Shown: positions 1 through 10,265, counted from the first letter of the stretch. The stretch: DNA of 64,000 nucleotides from an uncultured Christensenellaceae bacterium (GCA_910588015.1 CAJUOK010000001.1:109678-173677); one strand, 5' to 3'. Translations and numbers: made by a program. The notes: generated by a model not told the origin, from the sequence alone.

Positions 1-1236
1 CAATTGAATACACAGCGTCTTACCCCTGATAACAAAACGCGCAACGCATACTCTGCCAAAACGATAGCTTTCGCGCTTCCAACTCATTCTGTCTTTGACT
101 TTCTTGTAAGACAAAAGTTCGTTTTTAAGTTCGGTATACCAAGCATTGGATACGTCGTCTATTTGTATAAGTTTTGCAGTAAAGCTCTTGTTGAAACGAA
201 TAACGTTGTGTCCGTCAAACATAACTTCATCTTCGTCCTCGTCTTCGTCGTCTGCGCTTGCCGCCGCGATTTCTTGAGTTTCTTCAACCGCGGGGATTTG
301 TTCAAACTTTGCGCCTATAACAGCGTCGGCTTTGATAACAAACTCGTGCAAATCTACGTCGACTTCTTTTTCTTCTCCGTTGATTATCAATCGGGAAAGA
401 TAATTGCCTTCGTCTGCTACTGCGGCAACCCTAACGGTCTCTCCCTCGACAAATTCAACTTGAGCTTCGCCGTTTTCATTCGTAACGGCTACAGCGCCGA
501 ATCCGTCAGTCTGAACGCTGACGGTATATTTGACAACAGGTATGGGCAAGAACTCCACGTTTATCTTGACGGGCGCAGTAACTGCGAATTCGTATACTCC
601 CTCAACAAGTTGCATTTCCTCGTCGTTGACGGCAAACTTGGAAAGATAATATCCCTCGTCCGCAACCGTAGATATTCTCACGGTTTCGCCCGAATAGAAC
701 TGATTCTTTTCTTCGCCTTCGGTATTCGTCATAACGACTTTGCCGCCTACTCCGTCAAACTGCTCGTCGAAAGTAAAGAGTTCCGGCTCTGCGACAACGG
801 CTTGGAATTGAGCTTTTACGACGGTGTTTGCCGTGACGATAAACTCGTATACCCCCTCGTATAGTTTCTTTTCTCCGCTGTCCGCAACAAAACGGGCGAC
901 GACGTTTTCGTTTATCTCCACGGAAATATTGGATAAAATATGTCCTTCGTTGGCTTTAACCTCGACTTTTACCGTTTCGTTAGGTCTGAATACAGCTTTT
1001 TCCATACCGTTTTCGTCTTTTAACGTTATAGTACCCAAAGTATTGTCAAAGTCGGCGATAACGTTAACGCTATCGGACGCAGGCGCCGCCTCGCTTCTTC
1101 TTTTTACTCCCAAAATAAATATTGTCGCCAACACCGCAAGCAAAACAATCAAAACTATCAAGACCGCCATTAAGACGATGAGAGTGGTTTGACTGATTTC
1201 GATTGCAAGCAATGCATTATTCATTAACGCTGTCAT
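1..1236 (-). CDS. Membrane-anchored repeat protein, partial (3' end outside window)
   Basis: I do not recognise a named family over the full length. The frame is open for 412 codons from ATG 1236 to the window edge. The ATG follows a strong AAGGAGG site and overlaps the 3' end of the adhesin gene by 20 bp, so the two are probably co-translated. An N-terminal hydrophobic helix lies at about residues 14-38. Three similar beta-type repeats of about 80-90 residues follow, each with a GETV(R/K)V...ADEGYYLS core and a VYEF(I/A)VTA end, as in InlB-B/Listeria-Bacteroides-type repeats. An acidic linker (DDEDEDE) comes next, then a conserved segment beginning FNKSFTAKLIQ with ELLSYKKVKDR. From memory, that segment recurs in uncharacterised Firmicutes proteins. 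The inference is a cell-envelope protein whose repeats face outward. Function unknown. Confidence 0.75.
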   Translation of the reverse strand, partial: MTALMNNALLAIEISQTTLIVLMAVLIVLIVLLAVLATIFILGVKRRSEAAPASDSVNVIADFDNTLGTITLKDENGMEKAVFRPNETVKVEVKANEGHILSNISVEINENVVARFVADSGEKKLYEGVYEFIVTANTVVKAQFQAVVAEPELFTFDEQFDGVGGKVVMTNTEGEEKNQFYSGETVRISTVADEGYYLSKFAVNDEEMQLVEGVYEFAVTAPVKINVEFLPIPVVKYTVSVQTDGFGAVAVTNENGEAQVEFVEGETVRVAAVADEGNYLSRLIINGEEKEVDVDLHEFVIKADAVIGAKFEQIPAVEETQEIAAASADDEDEDEDEVMFDGHNVIRFNKSFTAKLIQIDDVSNAWYTELKNELLSYKKVKDRMSWKRESYRFGRVCVARFVIRGKTLCIQL

Positions 1237-4200
1237 TCTTTCTGTACCTCCTTACAACTGCGATTATGACTACTACCGTAAATATTGACGCTAAAGTCGC
1301 CAATGCAATATCTATATAAACCAGCACGTCGCTAGATACCGCTGACGTCTGTCTCTCGTAAATCTCGAAGAATACGTTGGCTATCAAACCGTTGTAACCT
1401 TCGGCAGCTTTTACGCTTGCAACAAGAATATATTTGCCAACTTCTTCAGGCGGATTTTGTCCGTCGGTGGAAAGCGGTTCTCCCGTCGGAACCCACTTGT
1501 TTAGCGTTTCGTTCCAAGCGGCTTTATAATACGTCCAAGTTACGTCGCCGTATGCCGCTTCGCCTTCGGGCAAACATTTGTCGGAACCGAACACCCAACT
1601 TTGTATTATCGGTTGAGTTTTCCAGAAATTATATTTGGAATTTGAAACGCGAAGCACAAACTGCGTGGAGAGCGGCGCGTAATATTCGTTGCCGTCCACG
1701 TCGGCTTGAACGATATACACGCCTGCGTCGGCGATTTCGTCTTTGCTCCATCCGCCGAACGCGGAATTCTCTTCGACCAAATACTTGCCGTTCTCGAATA
1801 TCGGCTCGCCTTTGTCGTCAACTACCGCCTTATAGTAAGTATATCTTATTTCTTCGCCGAAGATTGCGCTGCCGTTTGGTAAATTGGCGGGACTGCCGTA
1901 AGTCCAGTCTATTACGTCGGGAGTCATAACCCACTTATTTTCCGCGTGTTTGATAATAAACGCGCAATCGTTGTTGGTGTCGAGTTTTTTATAATCGTCA
2001 AGTTCGGGATAATAAGCCAAAAGATGATATACCGCAGGCTTGAGATTATTGAGTATATGAGCCACCTCGGATATATCCGTAAAATATCCAAACTCGTCTA
2101 CGTAACCGCTGAACTCGCTTATTTCGTTGTAAGCAACGTCAACGATTTTGAAATACAAAGACTGACCTTCTTGGATTTTGAAAGGAATAGCGTTCAGTCC
2201 CGAATCCGCGGCGTTAAACGCTCCCCAAGACCAACCGTTGATAACAGGCTTTTGCACCCAACGGTTTTGAGTTTTGCTTACCGCAAACGCGCTCGTCACG
2301 GTTTTGCCGCCGAGATAATTACCCTCGCTGTCTTCCGTAATAGTCCAATCGACTTCGTAACTGCCCACGTGCAACCCTCCAAGCGCGTTGTTGAGGTCGC
2401 CGACGTTTGAAGTGGCAATCAATTCTCTTACGCCGTTGTTTATCAAATATATGCTTGCAATAATATCGCCGAAACGCGCGGTTGGAGCGCTCCAATATCC
2501 TCTGAACTCCGAATATGCGTATCCGTTGATATAACACAGCCTAGAAGTAAAGTCGTTTTCATTGGGAACTACGGTAAAAGGCAACACGGATTGCAATCCA
2601 AAAAATCTTCCGTGCTCGTCTTCGGGCACGCTCACCTTAACCAAATACTTGCCTACGGACAAATTGTTTATAGCGTCAATCGTAGCGAGAGTTATTCCGC
2701 TAATAACCGTACATTTGCTCTCGTCAAGTATTATTTCGCCTTTTTCATCGTATTCGAAGTCGCAGCCGTCGTTGAGCTTATAGACAGTCGCGTTGATATC
2801 GTTGTGATGATACTGCGCTTCGGGTCTTTGCCAATAGCCCAACGTAAAAGTCTTCCACTGCCACTGACTGTCTGTTGCCGTTATTTTAGGCTCGATAGTC
2901 CACCCATTGCGATTGGCGGATACTTGGAACGTGAGGTCGTCTTTGTTTTCGCCTTCGATTTCGTAATTGTCGTTGTCGTCTGCAGTCCAAACGAGTCTGT
3001 AGTCTCCCACTTCCAAAAGCGCGAGTTGAGCGCTGAGATATTCCGAAGAGAGTTTTTCTATTATATGTTCTCCGTCAGTACCGTCGCTGTTCAGCTTGAT
3101 AACGGTAGCGTTGGGTCTGCCCGATACAAGTCCGGGAGCTTTCCACAAACTGCTGTCAAACGCGCCCCACTGCCAACCGTCGATAAAAGGTTTGTCGCCC
3201 GTCCAAGCATTGACGCCGCGGTTTACTATGAACTCTATCACGTCGGGATATTGTATTTCTTCGAAGTTGCCCGTAGAATTGGGGTCCGTAGACGACCATT
3301 CAATCTTATAACGTCCTACGTCGAGACGGTCCAAAGTGTTGGCTATGCTGATGTGGTTGGAAATTCCGTCGACAATAATTTGCGGATTGTTCCAAGTAGA
3401 ATCGTATTTCGTTATCTTCGCAACGACAAGTCCGTACTCGGCGACTGGCGCGGTAAAATAATCAACTCCCGCGTCTTTGCCGTATTCGCCCCAAGTCCAA
3501 CCGAACTCTATGCCCGAGCTTTCTTTCTTATCGTTTTCGTGCATAGTGGCAGGCTTACTGAAATCCCATTTATTGGGATTGACCTTAACTTGGAAATTGA
3601 TATATTCGCGCGTAATCGATTCGTAATTGCTGTCTCCGACAACCGTCCAAATAACGTAATAATTTCCCGCGTCGAGAGAATTCATAACTATATCCAAGGA
3701 ATACAGCGCTATATTATCGCGTATCAAAGCGCCGCCTACGCCGTCTTTGCCCTTATAGATTGCCGCTTGAGATTGAGCCTTGCCGTACTTAGGCGACGGT
3801 TCTTTCCATATCGGGTTGCCTCCCGAAATATCGTTGTCATATTCGCCCCAAGTCCAGTCGTTGACAAACGCCGTCTTATCTTTATCTCCGTCAGTCCATC
3901 CATTCTTATTTTTGATAACCGAGAAAGTACGAGTTTCGTCAAATCCATCGTAATTATCCGTTCCATTTACACAAAAACGTATTTTATGTTCGCCTGCTTC
4001 AAGGCGCGATAAATGATTGGATACCGACAGAGAAGCCACCGCGTCGGAGTCGATGAAAATAGATATCTCGCCAAACTTCGTTGCCACTTCTTGCCAAAGC
4101 TTGGTATCGTATTCGTCCCACTCCCACTGCGTGACGTTGTCAACGATTGAGGGAGCTTTGCCGTCTGCGTATCCGTTGGCAGCCTTGTTTACCTTCAAAA

Positions 4201-6550
4201 CAACAGGCGCAATCACCAATTCTTTAAAGTTGGACGAAGACGAAAGCGTAATATACAATTTATATTCGCCCACATTTAGGGCTTTTAGACGGTTGTAAAA
4301 ATCGTCCAATTGCATCAAGTTGCTGCCGTCTACTCTTCCAAAACGCCAATTCAAAGTAGCCATATGAACGTCATCGCCGCCTATCGTTTGATAAACAATA
4401 TACTGCATATTCATATCGTCTTCTTTGTGAGAAGGTTCTCCGATGACAATATCGTCGATATCCAACTGCGAATAATCCCAAGCGCTGTTGTTGATTGTCG
4501 GCGCAATCTTAAAGCTGTTGTTCGCCATATCCACGCTGAAGAACAAATCTATTGACAGTCCTTTATAGTAATCGTCCGTAGGAACCGTAACGGTAACGAA
4601 ATAGTTGCCCGTGTCGGTAGGACAACCCTCTATCTGCAAACCTTTTTCGTTTTGTCCCGTATGGTCGTTGTAGATAGCAACGTAATAAGTAATCTTTATG
4701 TCTGCGTCGTCTATGTCGTGAGTAAGTTTGACGCTGCTCTTATCAAACTCGTGCTTTGTGCCGTCGTAAGTCCAGTCTGTCATAGTGGGTATAACGTCGT
4801 TAAGCCAAGCGTTTTGACCGAGATATACGGCAAAAGCTCTCGAACCGTATTGAGCGGTGTAGTTATCGCCGCCGACAGTCGTCCACCATACTGTATATTG
4901 ACTTCCCGTTTCTGTACTGGAGAGTTGAGATATTTTTTCCAACAACTCGTCGTAACTTAACGAGACGCTATAATCGATAATATCGTCGGACGTATGAGTA
5001 TTGCTCAAACCGTCGACGTATACGCCGCTTTGCGAAATTCTGAAGCCTACTTTTTGGCTTTCAAAGCGAGCGGTGTATTTGGAAATCAATCCGTCTGTGC
5101 TAGAACCTATCGTATAAGAATTGACGGCAAAGGTATCGTTAAGCGTATTTGCCGCCTTGATAACGGTTACTTTACGTTGGTCGTCTATAGCAAGATAATT
5201 GATGCCGCCTCTCTCGTTTAGCTCTGCCGCGTCGCCGTGCACTTTTATCATATAAGAGCCAACTCCCAACATTTTTATAAGCTGTTCGTAAGTAAATTTA
5301 GAACCGCTCGCAACTGCGCTAAAGTCGGTAATATTCTCTAGTTTAACTCCGTCTACGGCGACGATATTCGTTGTTTCGTCATAATACAACGCATATTTGA
5401 GTTGCGTTTCGTACTTTGTCGTACCGATATGAATATGACGTCCGATTTCGAATTCCGAATACGCCCAGTCGGATGCAGTGATAGTATCCGACCAAATATT
5501 GTTGGCGGGAGCTATCGTAAACTGGACCGCGCCTTTGCCGAAAGAATCAAGAGCGTTGTTGAGTCCCGTATAATTATTATGGTCGTATACTGTGGCAACC
5601 AAATAATACTGTCCTGCAGGGAGCGAAGCCAACGTTTTTGCAACGTCTATCGGCAACAGGAAATGTCCGCCTTCTTTCGGGTCTCCTCCGTTCGTCAAGA
5701 AATTGCCGTCGGCGTCTCTATCAAATTGAAAGTGGAAATCGTCTCCGAAATACACAAGGTTGTACATATCGTCGCCCGTTGCGTCTTTGTTGAGAGAATA
5801 AATACGGAAATCGAATCTACCGGACCCCGCCTTGCTTTCCGTGGATGTTGAATAATAGGTGGGCACTGCGTGTATTTGAATAGGACTTCCCAAGCTCCAA
5901 TCGTAGTTCTCGAATTGATTCCAACTCCAAGTAGAGATACTCGGCGATTTATACCACGTATTGATGGCTTTAGAAACCGTTATGGTCAATGTTTGTTCGT
6001 ATTCTTTCCAATTGCCGTCCTCATCGGCGGGACAGCGCGCGTGCAAAGTGTATACGCCCGCTTCGGCAGTGCCGAATTTGGATATGTCCGTAACGTTTTC
6101 TCTGTTATCGTTTTCCCCGCTTCTTATCGGTACGAGCATAAACTCAAAATTGTTTTTTACGTTGCCGAATTTTGTTTCCCAAACGATGTTGTCCAACGTA
6201 ATATCGCTGTTCCAAGACCAGTCAGCCATATACAGCGGCACTGTGGTAGCGTTGTTGGCGGCAACGATATTGTAAAATATTTCAAGCGTCTTTTCATCTC
6301 CCGCCACGCTTTCGCCTTCCGTCCAACGGTAAAGTTGGAAGTCTCTATCGGAAATCTTCAAAATAGCGTTTTTCTCGCCGTTATTTACGTTGTCCTGTCC
6401 CGCGGGGTAAGAAACCGTATAGTAAGATTGCTCGAACGTCAACTCTCCGTTGAGATAGCTCACCGTCGGATAAATTGCAGAACCCGTATAAGTGACTCTT
6501 CTATAGTAGGCGTGGTAAGCGTTCTGTATACGACTACGTAGAAACAACAC
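1217..6550 (-). CDS. Giant surface adhesin-like protein, C-terminal part (frameshifted from upstream half)
   Basis: This 1,777-codon frame is the continuation of the gene starting at 10098. The in-frame ATG at 6550 is probably not a real start: it has no context of its own, and the first residues read through the upstream coding region in another frame. Homology-like continuity begins near 6496 (VTYTGSAIYPTV). About 14 tandem repeats of roughly 110 residues follow. Each opens with N.W...P.I..W.WG.(F/Y), continues with an FG/YG turn, then L..L.(V/A)G.Y.(L/V), and closes with an F.V strand. They look like Ig-like or MBG-type beta-sandwich domains. The C-terminus has one hydrophobic helix and a short basic tail (RRYRKND), a membrane anchor rather than an LPxTG sorting signal. 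Aromatic, Asn- and Gly-rich composition fits an extracellular stalk. Ligand unknown. Confidence 0.7.
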   Translation of the reverse strand: MLFLRSRIQNAYHAYYRRVTYTGSAIYPTVSYLNGELTFEQSYYTVSYPAGQDNVNNGEKNAILKISDRDFQLYRWTEGESVAGDEKTLEIFYNIVAANNATTVPLYMADWSWNSDITLDNIVWETKFGNVKNNFEFMLVPIRSGENDNRENVTDISKFGTAEAGVYTLHARCPADEDGNWKEYEQTLTITVSKAINTWYKSPSISTWSWNQFENYDWSLGSPIQIHAVPTYYSTSTESKAGSGRFDFRIYSLNKDATGDDMYNLVYFGDDFHFQFDRDADGNFLTNGGDPKEGGHFLLPIDVAKTLASLPAGQYYLVATVYDHNNYTGLNNALDSFGKGAVQFTIAPANNIWSDTITASDWAYSEFEIGRHIHIGTTKYETQLKYALYYDETTNIVAVDGVKLENITDFSAVASGSKFTYEQLIKMLGVGSYMIKVHGDAAELNERGGINYLAIDDQRKVTVIKAANTLNDTFAVNSYTIGSSTDGLISKYTARFESQKVGFRISQSGVYVDGLSNTHTSDDIIDYSVSLSYDELLEKISQLSSTETGSQYTVWWTTVGGDNYTAQYGSRAFAVYLGQNAWLNDVIPTMTDWTYDGTKHEFDKSSVKLTHDIDDADIKITYYVAIYNDHTGQNEKGLQIEGCPTDTGNYFVTVTVPTDDYYKGLSIDLFFSVDMANNSFKIAPTINNSAWDYSQLDIDDIVIGEPSHKEDDMNMQYIVYQTIGGDDVHMATLNWRFGRVDGSNLMQLDDFYNRLKALNVGEYKLYITLSSSSNFKELVIAPVVLKVNKAANGYADGKAPSIVDNVTQWEWDEYDTKLWQEVATKFGEISIFIDSDAVASLSVSNHLSRLEAGEHKIRFCVNGTDNYDGFDETRTFSVIKNKNGWTDGDKDKTAFVNDWTWGEYDNDISGGNPIWKEPSPKYGKAQSQAAIYKGKDGVGGALIRDNIALYSLDIVMNSLDAGNYYVIWTVVGDSNYESITREYINFQVKVNPNKWDFSKPATMHENDKKESSGIEFGWTWGEYGKDAGVDYFTAPVAEYGLVVAKITKYDSTWNNPQIIVDGISNHISIANTLDRLDVGRYKIEWSSTDPNSTGNFEEIQYPDVIEFIVNRGVNAWTGDKPFIDGWQWGAFDSSLWKAPGLVSGRPNATVIKLNSDGTDGEHIIEKLSSEYLSAQLALLEVGDYRLVWTADDNDNYEIEGENKDDLTFQVSANRNGWTIEPKITATDSQWQWKTFTLGYWQRPEAQYHHNDINATVYKLNDGCDFEYDEKGEIILDESKCTVISGITLATIDAINNLSVGKYLVKVSVPEDEHGRFFGLQSVLPFTVVPNENDFTSRLCYINGYAYSEFRGYWSAPTARFGDIIASIYLINNGVRELIATSNVGDLNNALGGLHVGSYEVDWTITEDSEGNYLGGKTVTSAFAVSKTQNRWVQKPVINGWSWGAFNAADSGLNAIPFKIQEGQSLYFKIVDVAYNEISEFSGYVDEFGYFTDISEVAHILNNLKPAVYHLLAYYPELDDYKKLDTNNDCAFIIKHAENKWVMTPDVIDWTYGSPANLPNGSAIFGEEIRYTYYKAVVDDKGEPIFENGKYLVEENSAFGGWSKDEIADAGVYIVQADVDGNEYYAPLSTQFVLRVSNSKYNFWKTQPIIQSWVFGSDKCLPEGEAAYGDVTWTYYKAAWNETLNKWVPTGEPLSTDGQNPPEEVGKYILVASVKAAEGYNGLIANVFFEIYERQTSAVSSDVLVYIDIALATLASIFTVVVIIAVVRRYRKNDSVNE

Positions 6551-9500
6551 TGTCTTCTTGCGTCGTCGTTTTCGTTGACGAGCGATTTGCGGTTTTTACA
6601 CGTCAATTGATAATATACCGTATACACGTCGGGCGTATTCATCGGATAATCGTTTTGAATAGCGCTCAAATCCTTATACGTGTTGTTCCACATACGGTTA
6701 AGGTTATAAGTTATTGTGAAATGTCTGTCAAAAAGAACGTCGTAAACTCTCTCCGCCCATATTCCTACGCGATGAGTATTTCCGACTGTTTCTCCGTTCA
6801 ATCCCAACATATCTTCGATTTTTTCGGTGGAACTCAAACTGCTCAAATCAAACAGAACTTTGTTTTGATTATAAGAGTTGGTCGCGTCCTTCATATTGTA
6901 CTCGAAGGTCTTGCCTTTCAGTTGATTAATCGCGTCGTTCTCTTCCGTGACAAACTCTTTTTCGTATATCTTAAAAGTAAAACTTTGTTGGAACGTATCG
7001 AATTTGGTATGGTCGTCGTTGGAGAAATCAACCGAATATATGATTCTGTAGTTACCCACGGGCATAGACCCATTAATATAACGCGAATACTTGTCTATAG
7101 ATATGGGGTCGCCGTTCTCGTCTTCGGAAAGTATCAGCGTACCGCTGCCGCCGACAATATGTTGCGACGTAAGTTCCAGACTAAACGTGATATGAACGTC
7201 GGTTCCAAGCGCCGCTGCAGGAGCTTTGGGAACTGCAACCGTGCCGAATTCCCAAGACGACGCCATATGATAAGACGGCGCGTCGCTGTTGCCTTCGTTT
7301 CCTTGGGTCGTAAGCCAATTGTTGAGTTTTACTATATACCAAGTCTTGTTGACAGTGGCTATCGACTGGTCGGAGTTGGCATATCCGTAAAATTGACGGG
7401 AAGCGTCGTTCGTCACGACAAATCTATAGTTATTTTTTGCTTTTTCAGTCAATTCTACTGTAAATTGGTCGGTATATTCTCCCGATTCGCTTCTTGCAGT
7501 TCCCGGCAATTTGATATCAAAAATACCTTTGCTGCCGTCGTGAGCGTCCTTAATAACGTCGGTAATAAGCGAAAGTCTGAATTTCATCTCTTCGCCTTCG
7601 GCGCGTACAAAGCTGTTCCAAAGTCCGTCTCTCTGCTCTATCAATTCTCCCAACGTGTCGTCTGTTTGCTCTTCGGTATACCAAGAGCTCTTATATTTAT
7701 AAAGCGAAGTTCCCTGCTCGCCTTCCACTTCCTTACCGGGGCGCAAATTGTATTGGTTTATACCGTCGGTGACGCCGAGTCGGAAAACGCCGGAATCTCC
7801 AAGGTCTATCTCGGTTTTGTTTACCGTAACCGTCATCGTAGGCACGTCGCTTTCCGTCCACTGACCGAAAGCTTCGTTGGGCTGAATCTGAATTGTATAA
7901 GTACCCGCTTCTTGAATTATTGAGCCTATCGAAGCGTAGTCTTTCTCCACTCCGTTGCTGTCTTCATAATGCGTGACTTTAACCTGGTAATCGCCTTTGA
8001 TTGCCGAAGGTATTCCCGTGATTTCCGTTTCGTCCGCCTGCAACGACCGGTCTTTATATTCTCTTGTCTTATTTATCAAAGTGACCGTAACAATTTTTCT
8101 CGAATAGATATTTATTACGTCCAATCCCTTGCTTGCGGCATTGCGAAGCGACAAAATACCGCTGCTGTTGTCGGCAGAACAAATAAGCGACTCGGTATAT
8201 TTGGTATCAAATGACGTGCTTGTAAACCAATTCGTCTTTGAATATCCCGTGTGCTCGCTCAAGGACGGGAATGCTTGACTTGCGTCATACTCCCAAGTAT
8301 CATATGCCGTACGCGTGTAATTAAAAGCGTTGTTGTAAATTCCGCCGCCGACAAAACTTGCCAAATTCCCTGCATACAGTCGCTGCATCTTAGCGTCATC
8401 GACAGTTTTGTAAATATAAGCATTGGCGTCGTTATCCCATTCTGCTATATTGGGAACAATATTTATTAAATATGAATAGTATTTTCCTTCGCCGACAGCT
8501 ATATCATATGCCGCTTTTTGCAGTCCGCTGTCAGCATATGTCGCAAAATTCAAATAATATTTGTTGTAATCAGTATAATTTCGGTATATAAACAAACGAG
8601 TTCCGATTGGCTTATTATAACTGTTATAGGAAAAACCTTCGCTTGCAATCATTGGATTATTGGAAGGAAGATAAAATACCAAACCCGCTGTTCTTGCCAA
8701 AAATGCAATGCCTTGACTTCCTATCTTATCAACGTTGCCCATATTAAACGTCACCATCGGCGCATTGTGGAACGCTCTGTTGCCGATTACGCTTACTGCG
8801 TCGTCGGGGATTGTAGTATGCCAAGTCCAACGGTAATAAAAAGCCTGCTGACCAATATCATATTTCATTTTTATTCCGCTTTGCGTGCCAGCGATAACGC
8901 GGCTGCCTATTGCGTCGTCGCCTACCGACGCGCTATTTATCGCCACGTTGGTTCCAAGCTGTGCTTGCGTGGTCAAATCGCTGAAATCGTTTTGAATTTG
9001 GTTGCCTTGACAGTCTAAAAAGTCAAATTGTCCCAAACGACTGCTAGACCCCTTTGCTAGGTCGACCTGTTTGGGCAAGGTCATCATATAAGTATCCGAA
9101 GCGTTAACTGTGTCGCCGCCGCTTTCCGGTCCGTGATATCCCACCAGATACCATTTGCCAATTGTATAATTGTCGTTAGAAGTCAAACCCGAAGCAAGAG
9201 GAGTCGCTCTCAACTCGTTTTTACAAAATACAAATCCGTCCGCAGTACGCGTCAACCAAGAACGGCCTTTTCCTTTGACATACACGTTGAGATAAGTCTC
9301 ACTGATTGAAGTCATCCCCTTAACCTTGTTTACAAACGCGTCTGTTGCATTTGACGGCAATTCAATATCCGCAAGTTTTCCGCATCCTTGGAAAGCGCTC
9401 CAGTTAAGACCGCTTCCGTCTGCTCCAAGTCCCGACGGCAAACTTATATGACACAACGCGTTCGCCGCGATAGCTTGCTCTCCAATTGAATTAATCGTAT

Positions 9501-10098
9501 CGGGAAGCGCTATGTCTTGCAATCTGTCGCAAGGTTTAAACGTATACGCTGGAAGGGACGTCAATTTCGTCGCCTTAGTTAAATCTACTCTCTCCAACCA
9601 GCCTCCGCCGAATGCAGATTTCTCTGACGCTGCCCCTGCTATCGACGCAAGATTACTACCTTCGTCCGCCGTAATAGATAGCCAAGAAACCGAGAAAATT
9701 CCGTTTGCGCTGCTAATAGAGCCGGCGTCAATGGAAGTAATATTATTTGGCAAAAGCAAATGCACATACTTACCTATGACGTCGCTGTTTGCCATACCGG
9801 TCCACACGCCGCCTTCGACTCTCAATACATTGTCGCTGTTGGTGTAATTATACTCATTGCTCGGAATACCGAGTTTTTCTGCGTGAGCAGCAGCTTTTTC
9901 AGCCGTTGACGCCACAATATAGGGTTTTTCTTTAAAAAGTTTGACTACGTTTGTTTTAGATACCGCAATATCTGACGAACCGTCGTAATTATTTTCAAAA
10001 AGAGGCAAAGCAAGCCAAGCGCTCACTGCCGAAAAAGCGATAAAGACCAATGCTAAAACTATCCAAATAATTCTTCCCGATTTGCACTTCGTATTCAC
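6460..10098 (-). CDS. Giant surface adhesin-like protein, N-terminal part with leucine-rich repeats
   Basis: The GTG start at 10098 is chosen because AAGGAG lies just upstream and the lysine/arginine-rich N-terminus leads straight into a hydrophobic segment (residues about 9-30), a signal peptide or anchor. Residues about 100-300 and 370-480 hold BspA-like LRR_5 repeats (L..I.LP..I..IG..A). Beta-sandwich segments follow, including an MBG-like stretch (VTVTLINKTREYKDRSL). BspA-type repeats in other bacteria sit on surface proteins that bind host or microbial partners; the ligand here cannot be read from sequence. The frame ends at 6460 in an unrelated tail (LIRVLQFIRR). Adding one base at about 6494-6498 joins PTIEE to VTYTGSA and gives one 2,960-residue protein with 1217-6498. 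The combined span (8,882 nt) is one base short of a multiple of three. Confidence 0.78.
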   Translation of the reverse strand: MNTKCKSGRIIWIVLALVFIAFSAVSAWLALPLFENNYDGSSDIAVSKTNVVKLFKEKPYIVASTAEKAAAHAEKLGIPSNEYNYTNSDNVLRVEGGVWTGMANSDVIGKYVHLLLPNNITSIDAGSISSANGIFSVSWLSITADEGSNLASIAGAASEKSAFGGGWLERVDLTKATKLTSLPAYTFKPCDRLQDIALPDTINSIGEQAIAANALCHISLPSGLGADGSGLNWSAFQGCGKLADIELPSNATDAFVNKVKGMTSISETYLNVYVKGKGRSWLTRTADGFVFCKNELRATPLASGLTSNDNYTIGKWYLVGYHGPESGGDTVNASDTYMMTLPKQVDLAKGSSSRLGQFDFLDCQGNQIQNDFSDLTTQAQLGTNVAINSASVGDDAIGSRVIAGTQSGIKMKYDIGQQAFYYRWTWHTTIPDDAVSVIGNRAFHNAPMVTFNMGNVDKIGSQGIAFLARTAGLVFYLPSNNPMIASEGFSYNSYNKPIGTRLFIYRNYTDYNKYYLNFATYADSGLQKAAYDIAVGEGKYYSYLINIVPNIAEWDNDANAYIYKTVDDAKMQRLYAGNLASFVGGGIYNNAFNYTRTAYDTWEYDASQAFPSLSEHTGYSKTNWFTSTSFDTKYTESLICSADNSSGILSLRNAASKGLDVINIYSRKIVTVTLINKTREYKDRSLQADETEITGIPSAIKGDYQVKVTHYEDSNGVEKDYASIGSIIQEAGTYTIQIQPNEAFGQWTESDVPTMTVTVNKTEIDLGDSGVFRLGVTDGINQYNLRPGKEVEGEQGTSLYKYKSSWYTEEQTDDTLGELIEQRDGLWNSFVRAEGEEMKFRLSLITDVIKDAHDGSKGIFDIKLPGTARSESGEYTDQFTVELTEKAKNNYRFVVTNDASRQFYGYANSDQSIATVNKTWYIVKLNNWLTTQGNEGNSDAPSYHMASSWEFGTVAVPKAPAAALGTDVHITFSLELTSQHIVGGSGTLILSEDENGDPISIDKYSRYINGSMPVGNYRIIYSVDFSNDDHTKFDTFQQSFTFKIYEKEFVTEENDAINQLKGKTFEYNMKDATNSYNQNKVLFDLSSLSSTEKIEDMLGLNGETVGNTHRVGIWAERVYDVLFDRHFTITYNLNRMWNNTYKDLSAIQNDYPMNTPDVYTVYYQLTCKNRKSLVNENDDARRQCCFYVVVYRTLTTPTIEESLIRVLQFIRR

Positions 10099-10236
10099 GA
10101 ATTCATCTCCTTAAAAAATTAAATATCTCTTGTTCTAACTCCCATTTCCCCTTATCTCAAATTTTCCCTTATTCCCAAAATTTTTTGTTACTTTTACAAT
10201 ACGTACTCCGTACGAATTTTTGAATAACTGTCTCGC

Positions 10237-10265
10237 ATATTACAACTAAGCATAATAATTGTCAA
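10237..10265 (-). promoter_or_regulatory. Sigma-A-type promoter for the adhesin operon
   Basis: On the minus strand TTGACA (10265-10260), a 17-bp spacer and TAATAT (10242-10237) form a near-consensus promoter. The predicted leader is about 130 nt and carries a small CGTAC/GTACG hairpin near 10202-10214 before the ribosome binding site at about 10110. Confidence 0.7.

Noticed and set aside
4..864. Plus-strand 286-codon open frame
   Set aside because: It lies antisense to the repeat protein at 1-1236, has no ribosome site and its composition (Phe/Val/Cys-rich) is that of a reverse frame; the minus-strand frame has clear repeats and a strong start.
2591..4012. Plus-strand 473-codon open frame inside the adhesin
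   Set aside because: Antisense shadow of a high-quality repeat protein, with no ribosome site; its length comes from the biased codon use of the real gene.
6460..6550. Programmed ribosomal frameshift joining the two adhesin halves
   Set aside because: No slippery heptamer or nearby stimulatory stem is evident; a single missing base explains the junction better.
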